The translations under genes were made by a program, and so were the position numbers. The notes beneath the pieces were generated by a model. It made no database searches and was not told the DNA's origin. It was given only the letters and a program-made list of their open reading frames with translations. From Haloferax marinum (lineage in GTDB: Archaea > Halobacteriota > Halobacteria > Halobacteriales > Haloferacaceae): a stretch of DNA of 64,000 nucleotides. Within the stretch, counting starts at the first letter, position 1; each line of letters begins with the position of its first letter. Below, piece after piece: positions 43,975 to 54,043 of the stretch. The stretch is from positions 2,976,001 to 3,040,000 of the forward strand of contig NZ_WKJQ01000001.1 of assembly GCF_009674625.1 (NCBI RefSeq), in the 5' to 3' direction.

Positions 43975-44059
43975 CGTTGCGGCGGGGATTCGAACCCCGG
44001 GGGCTTGACGCCACTGAGTTAGCAACCCAGCGCCTTGGGCCAGGCTTGGCTACCGCAAC
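43975..44059 (-). tRNA. tRNA-Ser (GCT)
   Basis: Acceptor GTTGCGG/CCGCAAC; the anticodon stem CTGGG/CTCAG holds loop TTGCTAA, anticodon GCT (AGC/AGT codons). It has the long variable arm of class II tRNAs and discriminator G. It lies 25 nt before rps13 on the same strand and probably heads the transcript. Confidence 0.95.
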
Positions 44060-44261
44060 ACTGCGTTCGTGTTATCTTCGCCCTATCGGACTCGGGGTCT
44101 ACACCCCTACAGCGATTGCATGCGATACGAGACGGGGCCGTTACTTAAACGTCACGAAAGGCATCCCCCGTGGTACGGCGGGACAGTGCCCGACGCGGCG
44201 GTTGTGGTGTGTTGTGCCGTGTCACCAAAATCATAACTACCCCAGTTACGTATTCTGGACA

Positions 44262-44612
44262 ATGAGTTCGACAGACGCGGCCACCGCGCCGACGAAACCC
44301 GTTCGCATCGAGACGAAAGACGAGTTAGACGCCCTCGTATCCGAACACGACCGCGTCCTCCTCGACATCTACACGAGCGGGTGTGCCATCTGTCAGAGCA
44401 TCGAGCCGGTCCTCGGAACCGTCGCCAAAGTGACCGACGTCGTCGTCGCGATGATAAACCCCAAGACCGACATGTCCATCGCAGACGAGTACACCATCCG
44501 AAGCGTCCCGACGCTCCTCCTCTTCGACGACGGTGAACTCGTCGGCCGTCTCGACGACGGGTTCCAGGGCGCGCAGGCTATCGTCGACTTCGTCGAAAAT
44601 CCCGAGCAGTAA
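44262..44612 (+). CDS. Thioredoxin-family protein
   Basis: A 116-residue thioredoxin. The active site is S-G-C41-A-I-C44-Q, an unusual C-A-I-C dipeptide instead of C-G-P-C, and cis-proline S-V-P-T-L-L-L-F follows. Cytoplasmic, no signal. The ATG at 44262 matches a TATA-like TCATAACTA about 27 nt upstream (leaderless). The 94-codon in-frame upstream extension runs through the tRNA and is rejected. Confidence 0.88.
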   Translation: MSSTDAATAPTKPVRIETKDELDALVSEHDRVLLDIYTSGCAICQSIEPVLGTVAKVTDVVVAMINPKTDMSIADEYTIRSVPTLLLFDDGELVGRLDDGFQGAQAIVDFVENPEQ

Positions 44613-44634
44613 CGTCGGGAGAGAAAACGGCTGT

Positions 44635-44684
44635 TTTAGACGCCGCAATCGTCGTCAGCGGGTTTAGACGCCGCAATCGTCGTC
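44635..44684. repeat. Tandem duplication of the tetR 3' end
   Basis: A 22-nt direct repeat (44635-44656 and 44663-44684, period 28) covers the last codons and the stop codon of the TetR gene; the extra copy lies downstream of the stop. Confidence 0.9.
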
Positions 44685-45356
44685 GGCAGTGGCGATGTCG
44701 CCGGGGTGCGCGTCTCCCGGCGGCATCACGTTGTCGAGGAGGAAGTAGACCGACTCGCGCATCGCGTGGGCGGACTCGGGTCGCGTGCCGGTGACGCGAA
44801 CGTCGAGACTCCGAAAGAGAAACGCCATCAAGTTCTCGGCCATCACTTCGGCGTTCATCTCGCGGTAGTGCCCTGCGTCCATCTCTCGGCGGATGAGCGT
44901 CGCGATGGTGTCTATCATGTACGACTCCATCTCGCGGAACTTCTGGCGATAGGCGTCGTCGTGGATGGTCTGTGTCCGCAGTTCGAAGATGACTCGTTGG
45001 AACAGTTCCGGTTCGTTCATCCCTGGTGGTGCGACGGGTTCGACGTCGCCGCCATCTTCGGGGTGCTTCGGTGGGAGCACGTGTTCGACGAACGTCCGCA
45101 GTTCCGCGTCTGGGTCGTCGGCGCACGGGTCTATCGTCGCGACGAAGAGGTCGATGACGTAGTCGAGAAACGCCAAGAGCAGTTCGTCTTTGTTCTCGTA
45201 GTGATAGTACAGAAGCGAGGTACTCTTTTCGAACTCCGTCCCGATGTTCTTTATCGAGAGGTCGGCGTAGCCGTGTTTCGCGAGGGCGACGAGCGTGGCG
45301 TCCATAATCGCCTGCTCCGTCTCGCTTCGTCCAGTGTCGATTCGGTCGTCGTTCAT
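44664..45356 (-). CDS. TetR/AcrR-family transcriptional regulator
   Basis: A 230-residue TetR regulator with an N-terminal helix-turn-helix (A-K-H-G-Y-A-D-L-S-I-K-N-I-G and S-T-S-L-L-Y-Y-H-Y-E-N-K) and a helical ligand domain. It is divergent from no close gene, but the RND transporter lies 680 bp away on the same strand, with a zinc-ribbon gene between. The 3' end of the gene is tandemly duplicated. Start at 45356 chosen for the normal family N terminus. Confidence 0.88.
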   Translation of the reverse strand: MNDDRIDTGRSETEQAIMDATLVALAKHGYADLSIKNIGTEFEKSTSLLYYHYENKDELLLAFLDYVIDLFVATIDPCADDPDAELRTFVEHVLPPKHPEDGGDVEPVAPPGMNEPELFQRVIFELRTQTIHDDAYRQKFREMESYMIDTIATLIRREMDAGHYREMNAEVMAENLMAFLFRSLDVRVTGTRPESAHAMRESVYFLLDNVMPPGDAHPGDIATADDDCGV

Positions 45357-45378
45357 TGGTATCTCGGATGCGAGTGGG

Positions 45379-45810
45379 TCAGTCGTCTCTCGGTTCGTCG
45401 AGTCGGGTCGTACACCAGTGACAGAAGTCGAGTTCTGGGTCGACGTCGCGGCCACAGTTCGGACACGAGGCAGTCTCGTCCTCGTCGACCGTTTCGGCAC
45501 GGCGTGCGTCGTTCACTTGCTTCATTCCGAGCAAGAACGCGTCGGCGACGCTGATGAGACTCACAGCGAGGATGGGAAGGACATCCACGAGTGGCGGGAG
45601 TTGGCCACCCGTCGCCAACGCTTCGAGTGACCCGGTCGGGACGAACAAGACAGAGATGCTGAACGCGAGGACGACCCAGAGGGCGGCACGTCGCCAGCGA
45701 CGCAGATAGAGGTGACCTAATCCGGTGACTGCGAGGCCGAGTAACGCGGCCAGCCATGGGCGAATCTTCGTGAGTCCGGACATATGTGAAGTCGGTTGGT
45801 TCTCGCTCAT
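45379..45810 (-). CDS. Membrane protein with C-terminal zinc ribbon
   Basis: A 143-residue protein: two or three hydrophobic segments (W-L-A-A-L-L-G-L-A-V-T-G and L-W-V-V-L-A-F-S-I-S-V-L-F, then V-L-P-I-L-A-V-S-L-I) and a C-terminal zinc ribbon S-C-P-N-C-G-R-D with D-F-C-H-W-C-T. Family resembles haloarchaeal DUF7575-type zinc ribbon proteins. It starts 22 nt before the tetR gene, on the same strand, so co-transcription is likely. Confidence 0.75.
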   Translation of the reverse strand: MSENQPTSHMSGLTKIRPWLAALLGLAVTGLGHLYLRRWRRAALWVVLAFSISVLFVPTGSLEALATGGQLPPLVDVLPILAVSLISVADAFLLGMKQVNDARRAETVDEDETASCPNCGRDVDPELDFCHWCTTRLDEPRDD

Positions 45811-45925
45811 CAGCGTTCCGTTCGTCCTGTTTCGTCACGTGGGAGCCGTGAATCTGTTGCGGCCGAGTCGACGTGGCGACTCGCGTGCGATTCGACGCGT
45901 GCGTACGGTTTTCGACTGTTCATCT

Positions 45926-45960
45926 CTCTGTCGTTCGGTTCTCTGTCGTTCGGTTCTCTG
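45926..45960. repeat. 15-nt direct repeat, 2.3 copies
   Basis: CTCTGTCGTTCGGTT occurs twice head to tail, then CTCTG again, in the 227-bp spacer between the zinc-ribbon gene and the RND permease. No gene is seen in this spacer. Confidence 0.8.
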
Positions 45961-46037
45961 GTCGGTCTGCGCGCGGTGCGAGTGTGGTGGAGTCGGGCCG
46001 AAGTCGTGCGGGGTGGTCTGTTCATAGGAGGTGAGCG

Positions 46038-48512
46038 TCAGGGGAACGTTGGGGCCGAAGCGGTCGTCTCGTTTTGCGTCAACCGCTCCCAGACGACGAG
46101 AACTGGTGGCGTGACGACGACCGCGGTGAGGTACGAGTAGAAGATACTCAGCGCGGTCACGATACCGAACTGCCCGAGGACGGGGGTGATGGCGATTGCG
46201 AGGACGCCGAGGCCAGTCGTCGTGGTGAGCATACTCCCGGTGAGTGCGCCACCGGTCCCGCCGACGGTGAGGTGGAGTGCTTCGTAGAGGTCTCCTCCTT
46301 CGTTGTACTCGTCGGCGAAGCGGTGGACGACGTGGGCAGAGTAGTCGATACCCAACCCGATGGCGATGGCGAGAATCGTCGCAGTCAGCGCGTTCAGTGG
46401 GATACCCAAGAAGCGCATCGACCCCGCGAGGAGCGCGAGCGTGACGACGATGGGGACGAGGTTGACCACGCCGAGCGTCCACTCTCCTTCGAGGAGTTGG
46501 TAGATGAAGACCAAGAATATCGCCGTGGCTATCAGCGCGACGGTGAGACTCTCGATTGCGGACAGGAAAATCGTGTCAGAGACGGCGTCGAACACGACGG
46601 TGTTTCCGGTCGCCGTCCCGTCCATCCGGAGGCGCTCGGCGACCACTCGTCCGTCGGCGACGATTGCGTCCTGTTCGGCGTCACCTTCGACGGTGTAGAC
46701 GATACGCGTCTTGCGGTAGTCGTCGGTGATGTACGACGACGCCTGTCCGGAGACTGGCGACGAGAGGAGTTCGTCGTATATCGTGTCGAGGTTGTCGTCT
46801 GGGACGCCGTTTCCGTTCGCGTCGTTTCTATCGACGAGCGCCGCGAACTCGGGGTCCTGTGCCGCGTAACTCTGGATGACGGTGACGATGCTCGTCGACT
46901 GCGCCCGTCGGTCTTCGGTGACGAACGTCTCCGGCGGGTTCTCGCCGGCGCGGTGAATCATCTCTAGCGAGGAGTCTTCCCGTAACTGCCCTTCGACGTA
47001 TATCGTCACGCTGTCTCCCTGCGTACTCTCGAAGGTGTCTTCGAGGTAGTTGAGGTCCTTCGTGACGGTGTAGACGCCGGGTTTGAACGGTTCGGGTAGT
47101 TGTTGGAGATAGCCGGCTTGTTCTTCCGGCGGGAGGAAGTCTTCCTGTGAGAACGACGTGTCGACACCCGTTCCGTATGCACCGGCAGCGACTGTCGTCA
47201 CGAGGACGACCACGAGGAAGGCACGTGGCGCGCGCCGGCCGATGACGACACCGACCGAGAGAACGCGTGCGAGATAGCCGCCTTCGGTTCCGAGCGGTGT
47301 CGACGCGAACGCGGGCACGCCGTACTTCTGCCGGAGTTGGTCCACGTAGAGTTTCGCCGCCGGCAGGAACACCCCGAAGACGAGGAACGTGAACAGGATA
47401 CCGACTGCCGCGACGAGACCGAAGTCACGGATGGGTGCGAGGTCGCTCGTGACGTTTGCGAGGAACCCGAGCACCGTCGTTCCGGTGACGATGAAGAACG
47501 CCACCGAAAGCTGTCTGACCGTCGTCCGCATCGAGGGGACGGGCGCGACGTCCTTCACCCGCTCTTCGCGGTAGCGGTTGACGGCGTGCAGTCCGAAGTC
47601 GATACCGACCGCCAAGAGGAGCGGTGGCACCGCGATGAGCATCTGACTGAACGGGATGTCCGCGAGACCCATGAACCCGAACGTCCAGATAATCGCCAAG
47701 CCGAGCGAGACGACGCCGAGTAAGAGGTCGATTGGGTCACGGTAGGCGATGACGAGGAACCCGAAGATGAGAAGCACCGCCGCCGGGACGACGAGCAACA
47801 GCGAGTCGGCGATGACGTTCCCCAGTTCACTGGAGATGATACCGCTGCCGAACACGCGGATATCACTGTTGGAGACGGACGTCATCGTCTGAATCTCGAG
47901 TTGGATGTCGGTCATCGGACTCGTGCCCGAGGTTCCGGCACTCGACGAGATTCCTGGGACTTCGTGGCTGACGACGCCGATAGTCGAGGACGCGCGGACG
48001 GACTCGCGGTTGAAATCGTTGCTCAGAAGCGACGCCACGTTGGGGTTGGCGGTCGCTTGCTTCGCCGCGGCCCGAACCTCAGTGGGCGACGCAGATTCGA
48101 GGGCTGCAATCTGTTCGTCGAGTGTCGTCGCCGACGGGTCGAGCGTCCGTGCGACCGTCGAAGCGACACTCGACGCAGTGGTCGCACGGAGGTGCGGACG
48201 GTCCATGATGCGCTCTTGGAGGCGCAACATGTCGAGCATCGACTGCTTCGAGAGGACGTTCGAACTCCGTTGGATGAGTTGCGTACTCCCGGTACTCGTC
48301 TCGAACGCCGGTGAGAACTCACGGTTGACGTCGTCGAGCGCCTCCTGTGCGGGGGAGTCGTTGGTGAACTGCGAGGTCCCGGCGTCGGTCGAGATGTTTC
48401 CGAGGCCGGCCCCGAAGACGAGCGTCAACACGAAGAACAGCGCGACGACTCTGCCGGGGTTCTCGGTGATGTACTCGCCGAGGCGGTCGACGTACACTTC
48501 GTAGTCAATCAT
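46038..48512 (-). CDS. RND/MMPL-superfamily membrane transporter
   Basis: An 824-residue protein with the two-fold RND layout: one transmembrane helix near residue 25, a large extracytoplasmic loop, a five-helix bundle, and the same again in the second half. G-I-D-F-G-L-H-A-V-N-R-Y and G-I-D-Y-S-A-H-V-V-H-R are the paired proton-relay/SSD-type motifs. Archaeal members carry lipids or hydrophobic compounds. The next upstream gene (COG1361 exoprotein) is 21 nt away and forms its partner. Confidence 0.88.
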   Translation of the reverse strand: MIDYEVYVDRLGEYITENPGRVVALFFVLTLVFGAGLGNISTDAGTSQFTNDSPAQEALDDVNREFSPAFETSTGSTQLIQRSSNVLSKQSMLDMLRLQERIMDRPHLRATTASSVASTVARTLDPSATTLDEQIAALESASPTEVRAAAKQATANPNVASLLSNDFNRESVRASSTIGVVSHEVPGISSSAGTSGTSPMTDIQLEIQTMTSVSNSDIRVFGSGIISSELGNVIADSLLLVVPAAVLLIFGFLVIAYRDPIDLLLGVVSLGLAIIWTFGFMGLADIPFSQMLIAVPPLLLAVGIDFGLHAVNRYREERVKDVAPVPSMRTTVRQLSVAFFIVTGTTVLGFLANVTSDLAPIRDFGLVAAVGILFTFLVFGVFLPAAKLYVDQLRQKYGVPAFASTPLGTEGGYLARVLSVGVVIGRRAPRAFLVVVLVTTVAAGAYGTGVDTSFSQEDFLPPEEQAGYLQQLPEPFKPGVYTVTKDLNYLEDTFESTQGDSVTIYVEGQLREDSSLEMIHRAGENPPETFVTEDRRAQSTSIVTVIQSYAAQDPEFAALVDRNDANGNGVPDDNLDTIYDELLSSPVSGQASSYITDDYRKTRIVYTVEGDAEQDAIVADGRVVAERLRMDGTATGNTVVFDAVSDTIFLSAIESLTVALIATAIFLVFIYQLLEGEWTLGVVNLVPIVVTLALLAGSMRFLGIPLNALTATILAIAIGLGIDYSAHVVHRFADEYNEGGDLYEALHLTVGGTGGALTGSMLTTTTGLGVLAIAITPVLGQFGIVTALSIFYSYLTAVVVTPPVLVVWERLTQNETTASAPTFP

Positions 48513-48533
48513 TGTGGGAGAGAGGTGGGTCGG

Positions 48534-50162
48534 TTACCGGCGGTACCAGAGGAAGCCAACGATGCCGAGGCCGAGGACGACGACGATGCCGCCGACGAGC
48601 GGCATCGAGAGGCCGCCACCACCCGTCGATTCGGTCACGTCGATGGCCACGGGGTAGGAGTCGGAGAGTTTGCGCTCACCGTCTTCGTTCTCGTACTCGA
48701 AGTCGATGTCGAACGAGTAGGTCTTCGGACTCGCAGCGGAGCCGGCGGACAGTTCCAGCGGAACCTCGGCCGATTCGCCGGGGGCGAGTTCCTGGATGAA
48801 CGCCGTGTCGTCGTCGAGCGAGAGCGGACTGTCGGCGAAGGCCTTCGCGTCGATGTTGCGGTAGGTCTCGTCGCCGTTGTTCGTCACGACGAGCGTGACG
48901 GTCTCCGAACTGCCCGCTTCGAGCGTTCCGTTCTTCGTCTCCACGCCGAAGAGGTCCTGTTTGGGTTTCACCTCGGCGTTCATCAACAGTGGCTTGGACT
49001 GCTGTGTGTCGCCATCTTCGTCGCGGTACTCGACGGTGTAACTCAGTTGCCGCTGCCCGGCGTCTGCTGAGTCGGTCACTTCGACCGAGAAGTCGAAGTC
49101 CGCAGACTCACCGTTTTCGAGCGTGCCGAGAGCGTACTCGGTCTCTTTGATGTTCGTGTTGGGGGAGTTCGACGAGACGATAACGACTGCGTCGTGGACT
49201 GTCTGCGGTCCGTCGTTCGTGATAGTTCCACCGACCGTCGTCTCACGGCCGACACGGAGCGTCGAGTCGGTCGCTTCGAGCGAGAACGACTGTTCGGCGA
49301 CCGGCGTCACACCGGTCGCACGGTTCTTCGACTGCTGTGGCACACCGTCTTCGTCTTCGTAGTTGACGACGGCCGAGAGCGCGTACTGTTGGACGGCCGC
49401 CGAGGGTGCGACAGTCGTTTCGTATTCGAGGCGGCGCGTCTCGTTGACGGCCCACTCACCGGCGTATCTGCTCGCCGTCGTAGACTGGCCGAACATAACC
49501 TCGGCGTTCTGTGACGTGAGCGCGACAGACGAGTCGTAGGCCGTCTGGCTACCGATGTTGCGCATCGTGACGGTCGTCGTCCCACTGCTGCCGACTTGGG
49601 CGGTGGTCTCGACGGAGACGATTTGGAAGCGCGGTGCTTCTTCGACGACGACGGTCACGGGGATAGAGACCGATTTCTCTTCTTCGTTCTGGACGTCGCC
49701 GTTGTCGCGGACGGACTCGTCGTATTCGAAGGTGGCGACGAGGTTCATGTCGTAGGTGCCCGGTGCGGCGTTTTCTTTGACTGACGCCGAGAACGTCGCC
49801 TGACGCTGTGTTCCGTGTGCGATGTCACCGACCGGAAGCGTCGCGGTGTTCACCTCGACGGGTGCGTCACCGGATTCGAGCGTGAGTCGGACGTTGCGTG
49901 CGGACCGAACCTGCGCTTCGAGTTTGGCGCGCTCTTGGTCCGACAGCGACGCGGAACTCTCCGAGGAGGAGAACTTCCGGTACTCGGTGTCGCCACCGTA
50001 GTTCGTGACCACGACGTTCAGCGACGTCTCTTGGCCAGGAACGAGTTTGTTGCTCGGCGCGTACGCTTGGAGATTCGGTTCACCGACGATACCGGCCATC
50101 GCTGGACTCGGGATTGCGACCAAGACGACCAGCAAGACCACGAGTGGACGTGAGAATTTCAT
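48534..50162 (-). CDS. COG1361-type secreted protein with C-terminal anchor
   Basis: A 542-residue exoprotein. A Sec signal (M-K-F-S-R-P-L-V-V-L-L-V-V-L-V) is followed by four CARDB/NEW3-like immunoglobulin domains (e.g. V-T-M-R-N-I-G-S-Q-T-A-Y, L-V-V-T-N-N-G-D-E-T-Y) and a C-terminal membrane helix ending W-Y-R-R. Such proteins accompany archaeal RND permeases. The ATG at 50162 was chosen because the open frame upstream to 50408 runs only through tandem repeats. A long untranslated leader is likely. Confidence 0.82.
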   Translation of the reverse strand: MKFSRPLVVLLVVLVAIPSPAMAGIVGEPNLQAYAPSNKLVPGQETSLNVVVTNYGGDTEYRKFSSSESSASLSDQERAKLEAQVRSARNVRLTLESGDAPVEVNTATLPVGDIAHGTQRQATFSASVKENAAPGTYDMNLVATFEYDESVRDNGDVQNEEEKSVSIPVTVVVEEAPRFQIVSVETTAQVGSSGTTTVTMRNIGSQTAYDSSVALTSQNAEVMFGQSTTASRYAGEWAVNETRRLEYETTVAPSAAVQQYALSAVVNYEDEDGVPQQSKNRATGVTPVAEQSFSLEATDSTLRVGRETTVGGTITNDGPQTVHDAVVIVSSNSPNTNIKETEYALGTLENGESADFDFSVEVTDSADAGQRQLSYTVEYRDEDGDTQQSKPLLMNAEVKPKQDLFGVETKNGTLEAGSSETVTLVVTNNGDETYRNIDAKAFADSPLSLDDDTAFIQELAPGESAEVPLELSAGSAASPKTYSFDIDFEYENEDGERKLSDSYPVAIDVTESTGGGGLSMPLVGGIVVVLGLGIVGFLWYRR

Positions 50163-50197
50163 GGAGTGGGAAACGGGAGTGTTGAGAGGTGGTTGTG

Positions 50198-50285
50198 GGG
50201 TGTTCGGTGGGTGTTCGGTGGGTGTTCGGTAGGTGTTCGGTGGGTGTTCGGTGGGTGTTCGGTAGGTGTTCGGTGGGTGTTCGGT
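50198..50285. repeat. Eight 11-nt tandem repeats in the COG1361 gene leader
   Basis: GGGTGTTCGGT repeats eight times; units 4 and 7 differ only at the first base (A). Eleven is not a multiple of three, so the repeat is not kept for coding, although 33-nt triplets give an open frame. It lies between the TATA box (about 50380) and the start codon. Confidence 0.9.
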
Positions 50286-50377
50286 TGAGTGGTGTGTGGG
50301 ACACCGAGAGACGTTCACGCCGAGTGAGCCTCGACTGACTGAACGTACAATCAACACGGGTACCGGAGGACCGGATA

Positions 50378-50388
50378 GATATAAATTG
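50378..50388 (-). promoter_or_regulatory. TATA box of the COG1361/RND operon
   Basis: Minus strand TTTATATCTATC, a near-perfect archaeal TATA box preceded by GTTCAA. Transcription would start about 50355-50360, leaving a leader of about 195 nt that contains the 11-nt repeats. Confidence 0.6.
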
Positions 50389-50417
50389 AACGAAACTTCA
50401 AAAAACACACTCGAGAT

Positions 50418-51407
50418 TTATTCGAACTCTGTCCGACGCACAGAGTCACTCTTAGTGCTAAATTCGGGGTTTGAGCTGTCTTCACTGAACTCTGCACCCG
50501 ACGTGTTCGTGTCGTGTTCGACGTCCCTCGTCTCGTCTGCAGACACCTTCTCGGTCGCGAGCTTCGTCGGGACGACGAGGACTGGAACGGTCGTTCGTCG
50601 GACGATGCGCCGAGCGACGCCCGTCGCGACGTGTCTGTCGAGTGACCGGGAGGCGTCAGTTCCCACGACGACGAGGTCCGCGCGCGTCTCGTCGGCGTAG
50701 TCGAGGAGTTCGGCCGCCGGAACGCCCGTCCGAACGGTGGCCGTGGATTCGACGGCCGCACGGGCCGCCTCGACAGCGACGTCTTTGAGCAGTCGTCGTG
50801 CTTCTTCTTCGAGCACGCGGCGCAGTCCCGGTGCGTCAGTAAAGCGGTCGTCGACGACGGCGAGTGGGTCGAGTTTCGCTCCCGTCGCCCTCGCGACAGC
50901 GACCGCAGTCGTCGCGGCGGTTCGGCCGACAGGCGAGTCGTCCACGAGGAGTGCAATCGTCTCGTAGTTCGGTGTCGCGTCCGCTTCGGCCGGCACGACC
51001 AGTGTCGGTGCCGGCGGGTCGTCCAGCACACGTTCGGTGACAGACCCGACGAGGAATCGTCCGAGACCGGTGTGGCCGTGTCGGCCGACCACGAGCAGGT
51101 CTGCGTCACTCCCGGCCTCGGTGACGACCCTCGCTGGTGGACCGTCGACGACCGTCGTCTTCGTCGGAACGTCGGTCGCGAGTGCTTTCCGGGTCACTGT
51201 GGCGACTGCTTCTTCCGCTTCGACGGCGCTCTTCGCTCGAACCGAGTCTGCGAGGCGAGCGAGCGTCCGTTCGGGTGCACCAACGGCGGAGACGGCGTGT
51301 AGTTCCGCACCGAAGACGCCGGCGAGGTAGAGGGCGTGGTCCGCCGCGCGGACGGCGTTTTCACTTCCATCAGTAGCCAGGACCAGTCGCTCGACGGCGG
51401 GGGTCAT
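50418..51407 (-). CDS. Universal stress protein with two Usp domains
   Basis: A 329-residue protein with two UspA domains. The first has the ATP-binding pattern G-R-H-G-H-T-G-L-G-R-F-L-V-G-S-V; the second has a degenerate one (G-T-D-A-S-R-S-L-D-R-H-V-A-T-G). Each starts with the usual V-L-A-T-D-G-S and I-A-L-L-V-D-D-S strands. A charged Ser/Asp/Glu tail of about 40 residues is added. Cytoplasmic, function unknown. Its stop lies about 10 nt upstream of the limits of the preceding ORF shadow, near the TATA box of the next operon. Confidence 0.88.
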   Translation of the reverse strand: MTPAVERLVLATDGSENAVRAADHALYLAGVFGAELHAVSAVGAPERTLARLADSVRAKSAVEAEEAVATVTRKALATDVPTKTTVVDGPPARVVTEAGSDADLLVVGRHGHTGLGRFLVGSVTERVLDDPPAPTLVVPAEADATPNYETIALLVDDSPVGRTAATTAVAVARATGAKLDPLAVVDDRFTDAPGLRRVLEEEARRLLKDVAVEAARAAVESTATVRTGVPAAELLDYADETRADLVVVGTDASRSLDRHVATGVARRIVRRTTVPVLVVPTKLATEKVSADETRDVEHDTNTSGAEFSEDSSNPEFSTKSDSVRRTEFE

Positions 51408-51478
51408 GAATGCCGATACGTTCGCTGCCGAGAAAACTTCGTCCGCTCGACAGACGCCGAAGACAGGTGCGCTGGAGA

Positions 51479-51518
51479 CTCAGACGCCGATGTACTCCTC
51501 TCAGACGCCGATGTACTC
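51479..51518. repeat. Tandem duplication of the moaA 3' end
   Basis: A 19-nt direct repeat (51479-51497 and 51500-51518, period 21) duplicates the last seven codons including the stop; the downstream copy is in frame. Confidence 0.9.
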
Positions 51519-52463
51519 TTCGTTGACGACCCAACCGCCCTCGTCGTCGCGGACCATGTACTCGCCGTAGTAGGGGACGCGATTGGCGACGACTGCTTCG
51601 TAGGTCTCGCGAATCTCGTCGCGAGTCATCTCACCCATCGGCCGCAGGTCGTCGTTGCGGTTCAGACAGCCTTTGAGGTAGCCGCTGTGTGTCACGCGTA
51701 CGCGGTGGCAGTTCGCACAGAACTCGGGGTTCTCGACGGGGTCGACGATTTCGACCATCCCCTTGCCGACGTAGTAGCGGCGGCGGTGGTGCATGTCGCG
51801 CGTCTCGAAGTCGTCTGCGAGGTCGGTCAACCACCGATGGACGCGGTCGATGTCGATGTTCCACTCCGGTCGTCCGGTGAGTTCGGGCATGTACTGGATG
51901 AGTTGGAGTTGGAGGCCTTCGTTCTCCGCGACGTACTCGACCATCTCCTCGACGTATCCGGCCGTCTTGGTGAAGACGACCATGTTGAGTTTGACGGGCG
52001 TGAGGCCTGCTTCGACGGCCGCTTTGACACCTTCCATCACCTTGTCGTACGCGCCGGACTTCGTAATCTGGGCGAAGGCTTCGGGGTCGAGCGCGTCCTG
52101 TGAGACGTTTACTCGGTCGAGGCCGGCGTCGACCAGGTCGTCGGCGCGGTCACCGAGGAAGGTTCCGTTCGTCGTCAGCGACGTCTCCATCGAGTCGGGA
52201 GTCCGTCGAATTATCTCTTCGAGGTCGGCGCGGAGCATCGGTTCGCCGCCGGTGAACTTCACCTTGCGGACGCCGTACTCTTCGACGACTTCGAGGAATC
52301 GAATCACGTCGTCGGCACTCATCTCCTCGTCGGAGGGGTCCATCGGACCGCGCGTGTCGCCCAACCCCTCGTTGTGGCAGTAGACGCAGTCGAAATTACA
52401 TCGGTCGGTCAGAGAGATACGGACTCCGGTTACCTCACGTCCGAAGTCGTCTACCAGCACCAT
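51501..52463 (-). CDS. moaA: GTP 3',8-cyclase MoaA
   Basis: A 320-residue radical SAM enzyme for molybdenum cofactor synthesis. The radical SAM cluster is C-N-F-D-C-V-Y-C (residues 22-29), the second cluster C-A-N-C-H-R-V-R plus G-C-L-N. The C terminus ends E-E-Y-I-G-V without the diglycine of bacterial MoaA. A TATA-like TTGATAAATT about 26 nt before the start suggests a leaderless mRNA. Monocistronic. Confidence 0.94.
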   Translation of the reverse strand: MVLVDDFGREVTGVRISLTDRCNFDCVYCHNEGLGDTRGPMDPSDEEMSADDVIRFLEVVEEYGVRKVKFTGGEPMLRADLEEIIRRTPDSMETSLTTNGTFLGDRADDLVDAGLDRVNVSQDALDPEAFAQITKSGAYDKVMEGVKAAVEAGLTPVKLNMVVFTKTAGYVEEMVEYVAENEGLQLQLIQYMPELTGRPEWNIDIDRVHRWLTDLADDFETRDMHHRRRYYVGKGMVEIVDPVENPEFCANCHRVRVTHSGYLKGCLNRNDDLRPMGEMTRDEIRETYEAVVANRVPYYGEYMVRDDEGGWVVNEEYIGV

Positions 52464-52682
52464 ATCTCGAACTCTGGCAGTGTATGTTGATAAATTCGCT
52501 GTCGATTCCAGTGTCGACGTAACTGGTATTGGTTACCATGCGCGGGAGAGAGCCAGCGTTCGTTCCATCTACACATCCGTTTCGAGGTGGTTTCCGTCCC
52601 AGCCGTACAAAAGTCGTGTCACCCGTACTACCGGGTGAGACCTTACAAAACCCTTATCGGCCACACCACCGGATGGACGGAC

Positions 52683-53719
<1,037 letters not shown>

Positions 53720-53723
<4 letters not shown>

Positions 53724-54001
53724 GCGACGGCGGCCAGTCTCCCCCGGACGCTGACGAGGTAGACTGGGAGATGGCCCCCGACTCTGACGCCGAGTTTCCA
53801 GAAGACTCCGAGAAGGTGGCGTTCCTCCGGGAGATTGCCGACGACATCTACGGTGACTCCTCGGAGAGTCGGCAGGTGTCGGCCATCCTCTACCGCGTCA
53901 GCGACCTGTACGACGCCGACGGCGACACCTCACCCGAGGAGATTTACCTCAACGTCCGCCACATCATGGACATCAAGTCCCAAGGCGGCCTCGACCGCTG
54001 A
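53720..54001 (+). CDS. Small conserved haloarchaeal protein
   Basis: A 93-residue acidic protein (M-S-D-G-G-Q-S-P-P-D) whose ATG overlaps the Mrp stop. The C-terminal 60 residues form a helical domain (E-K-V-A-F-L-R-E-I-A-D-D-I-Y and Q-V-S-A-I-L-Y-R-V-S-D-L-Y) with no cysteine. It is translationally coupled to the Mrp ATPase and may be its partner. No known family that I recognise. Confidence 0.78.
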
Positions 54002-54043
54002 GTCACGTCGGTCGTCTCTCGTCCACCAGCAGACCGTTCTGCG

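Noticed and set aside
45835..46482. Arg-rich minus-strand frame before the RND gene
   Set aside because: It is a shadow of the RND transporter frame and of non-coding repeats; composition is unlike haloarchaeal proteins.
50198..50285. CRISPR-like array
   Set aside because: Units are 11 nt and directly joined without spacers; no cas genes are present.
50163..50408. N-terminal extension of the COG1361 protein through the 11-nt repeats
   Set aside because: A clean signal peptide begins at 50162 and a TATA box at 50380 places the repeats in the leader.
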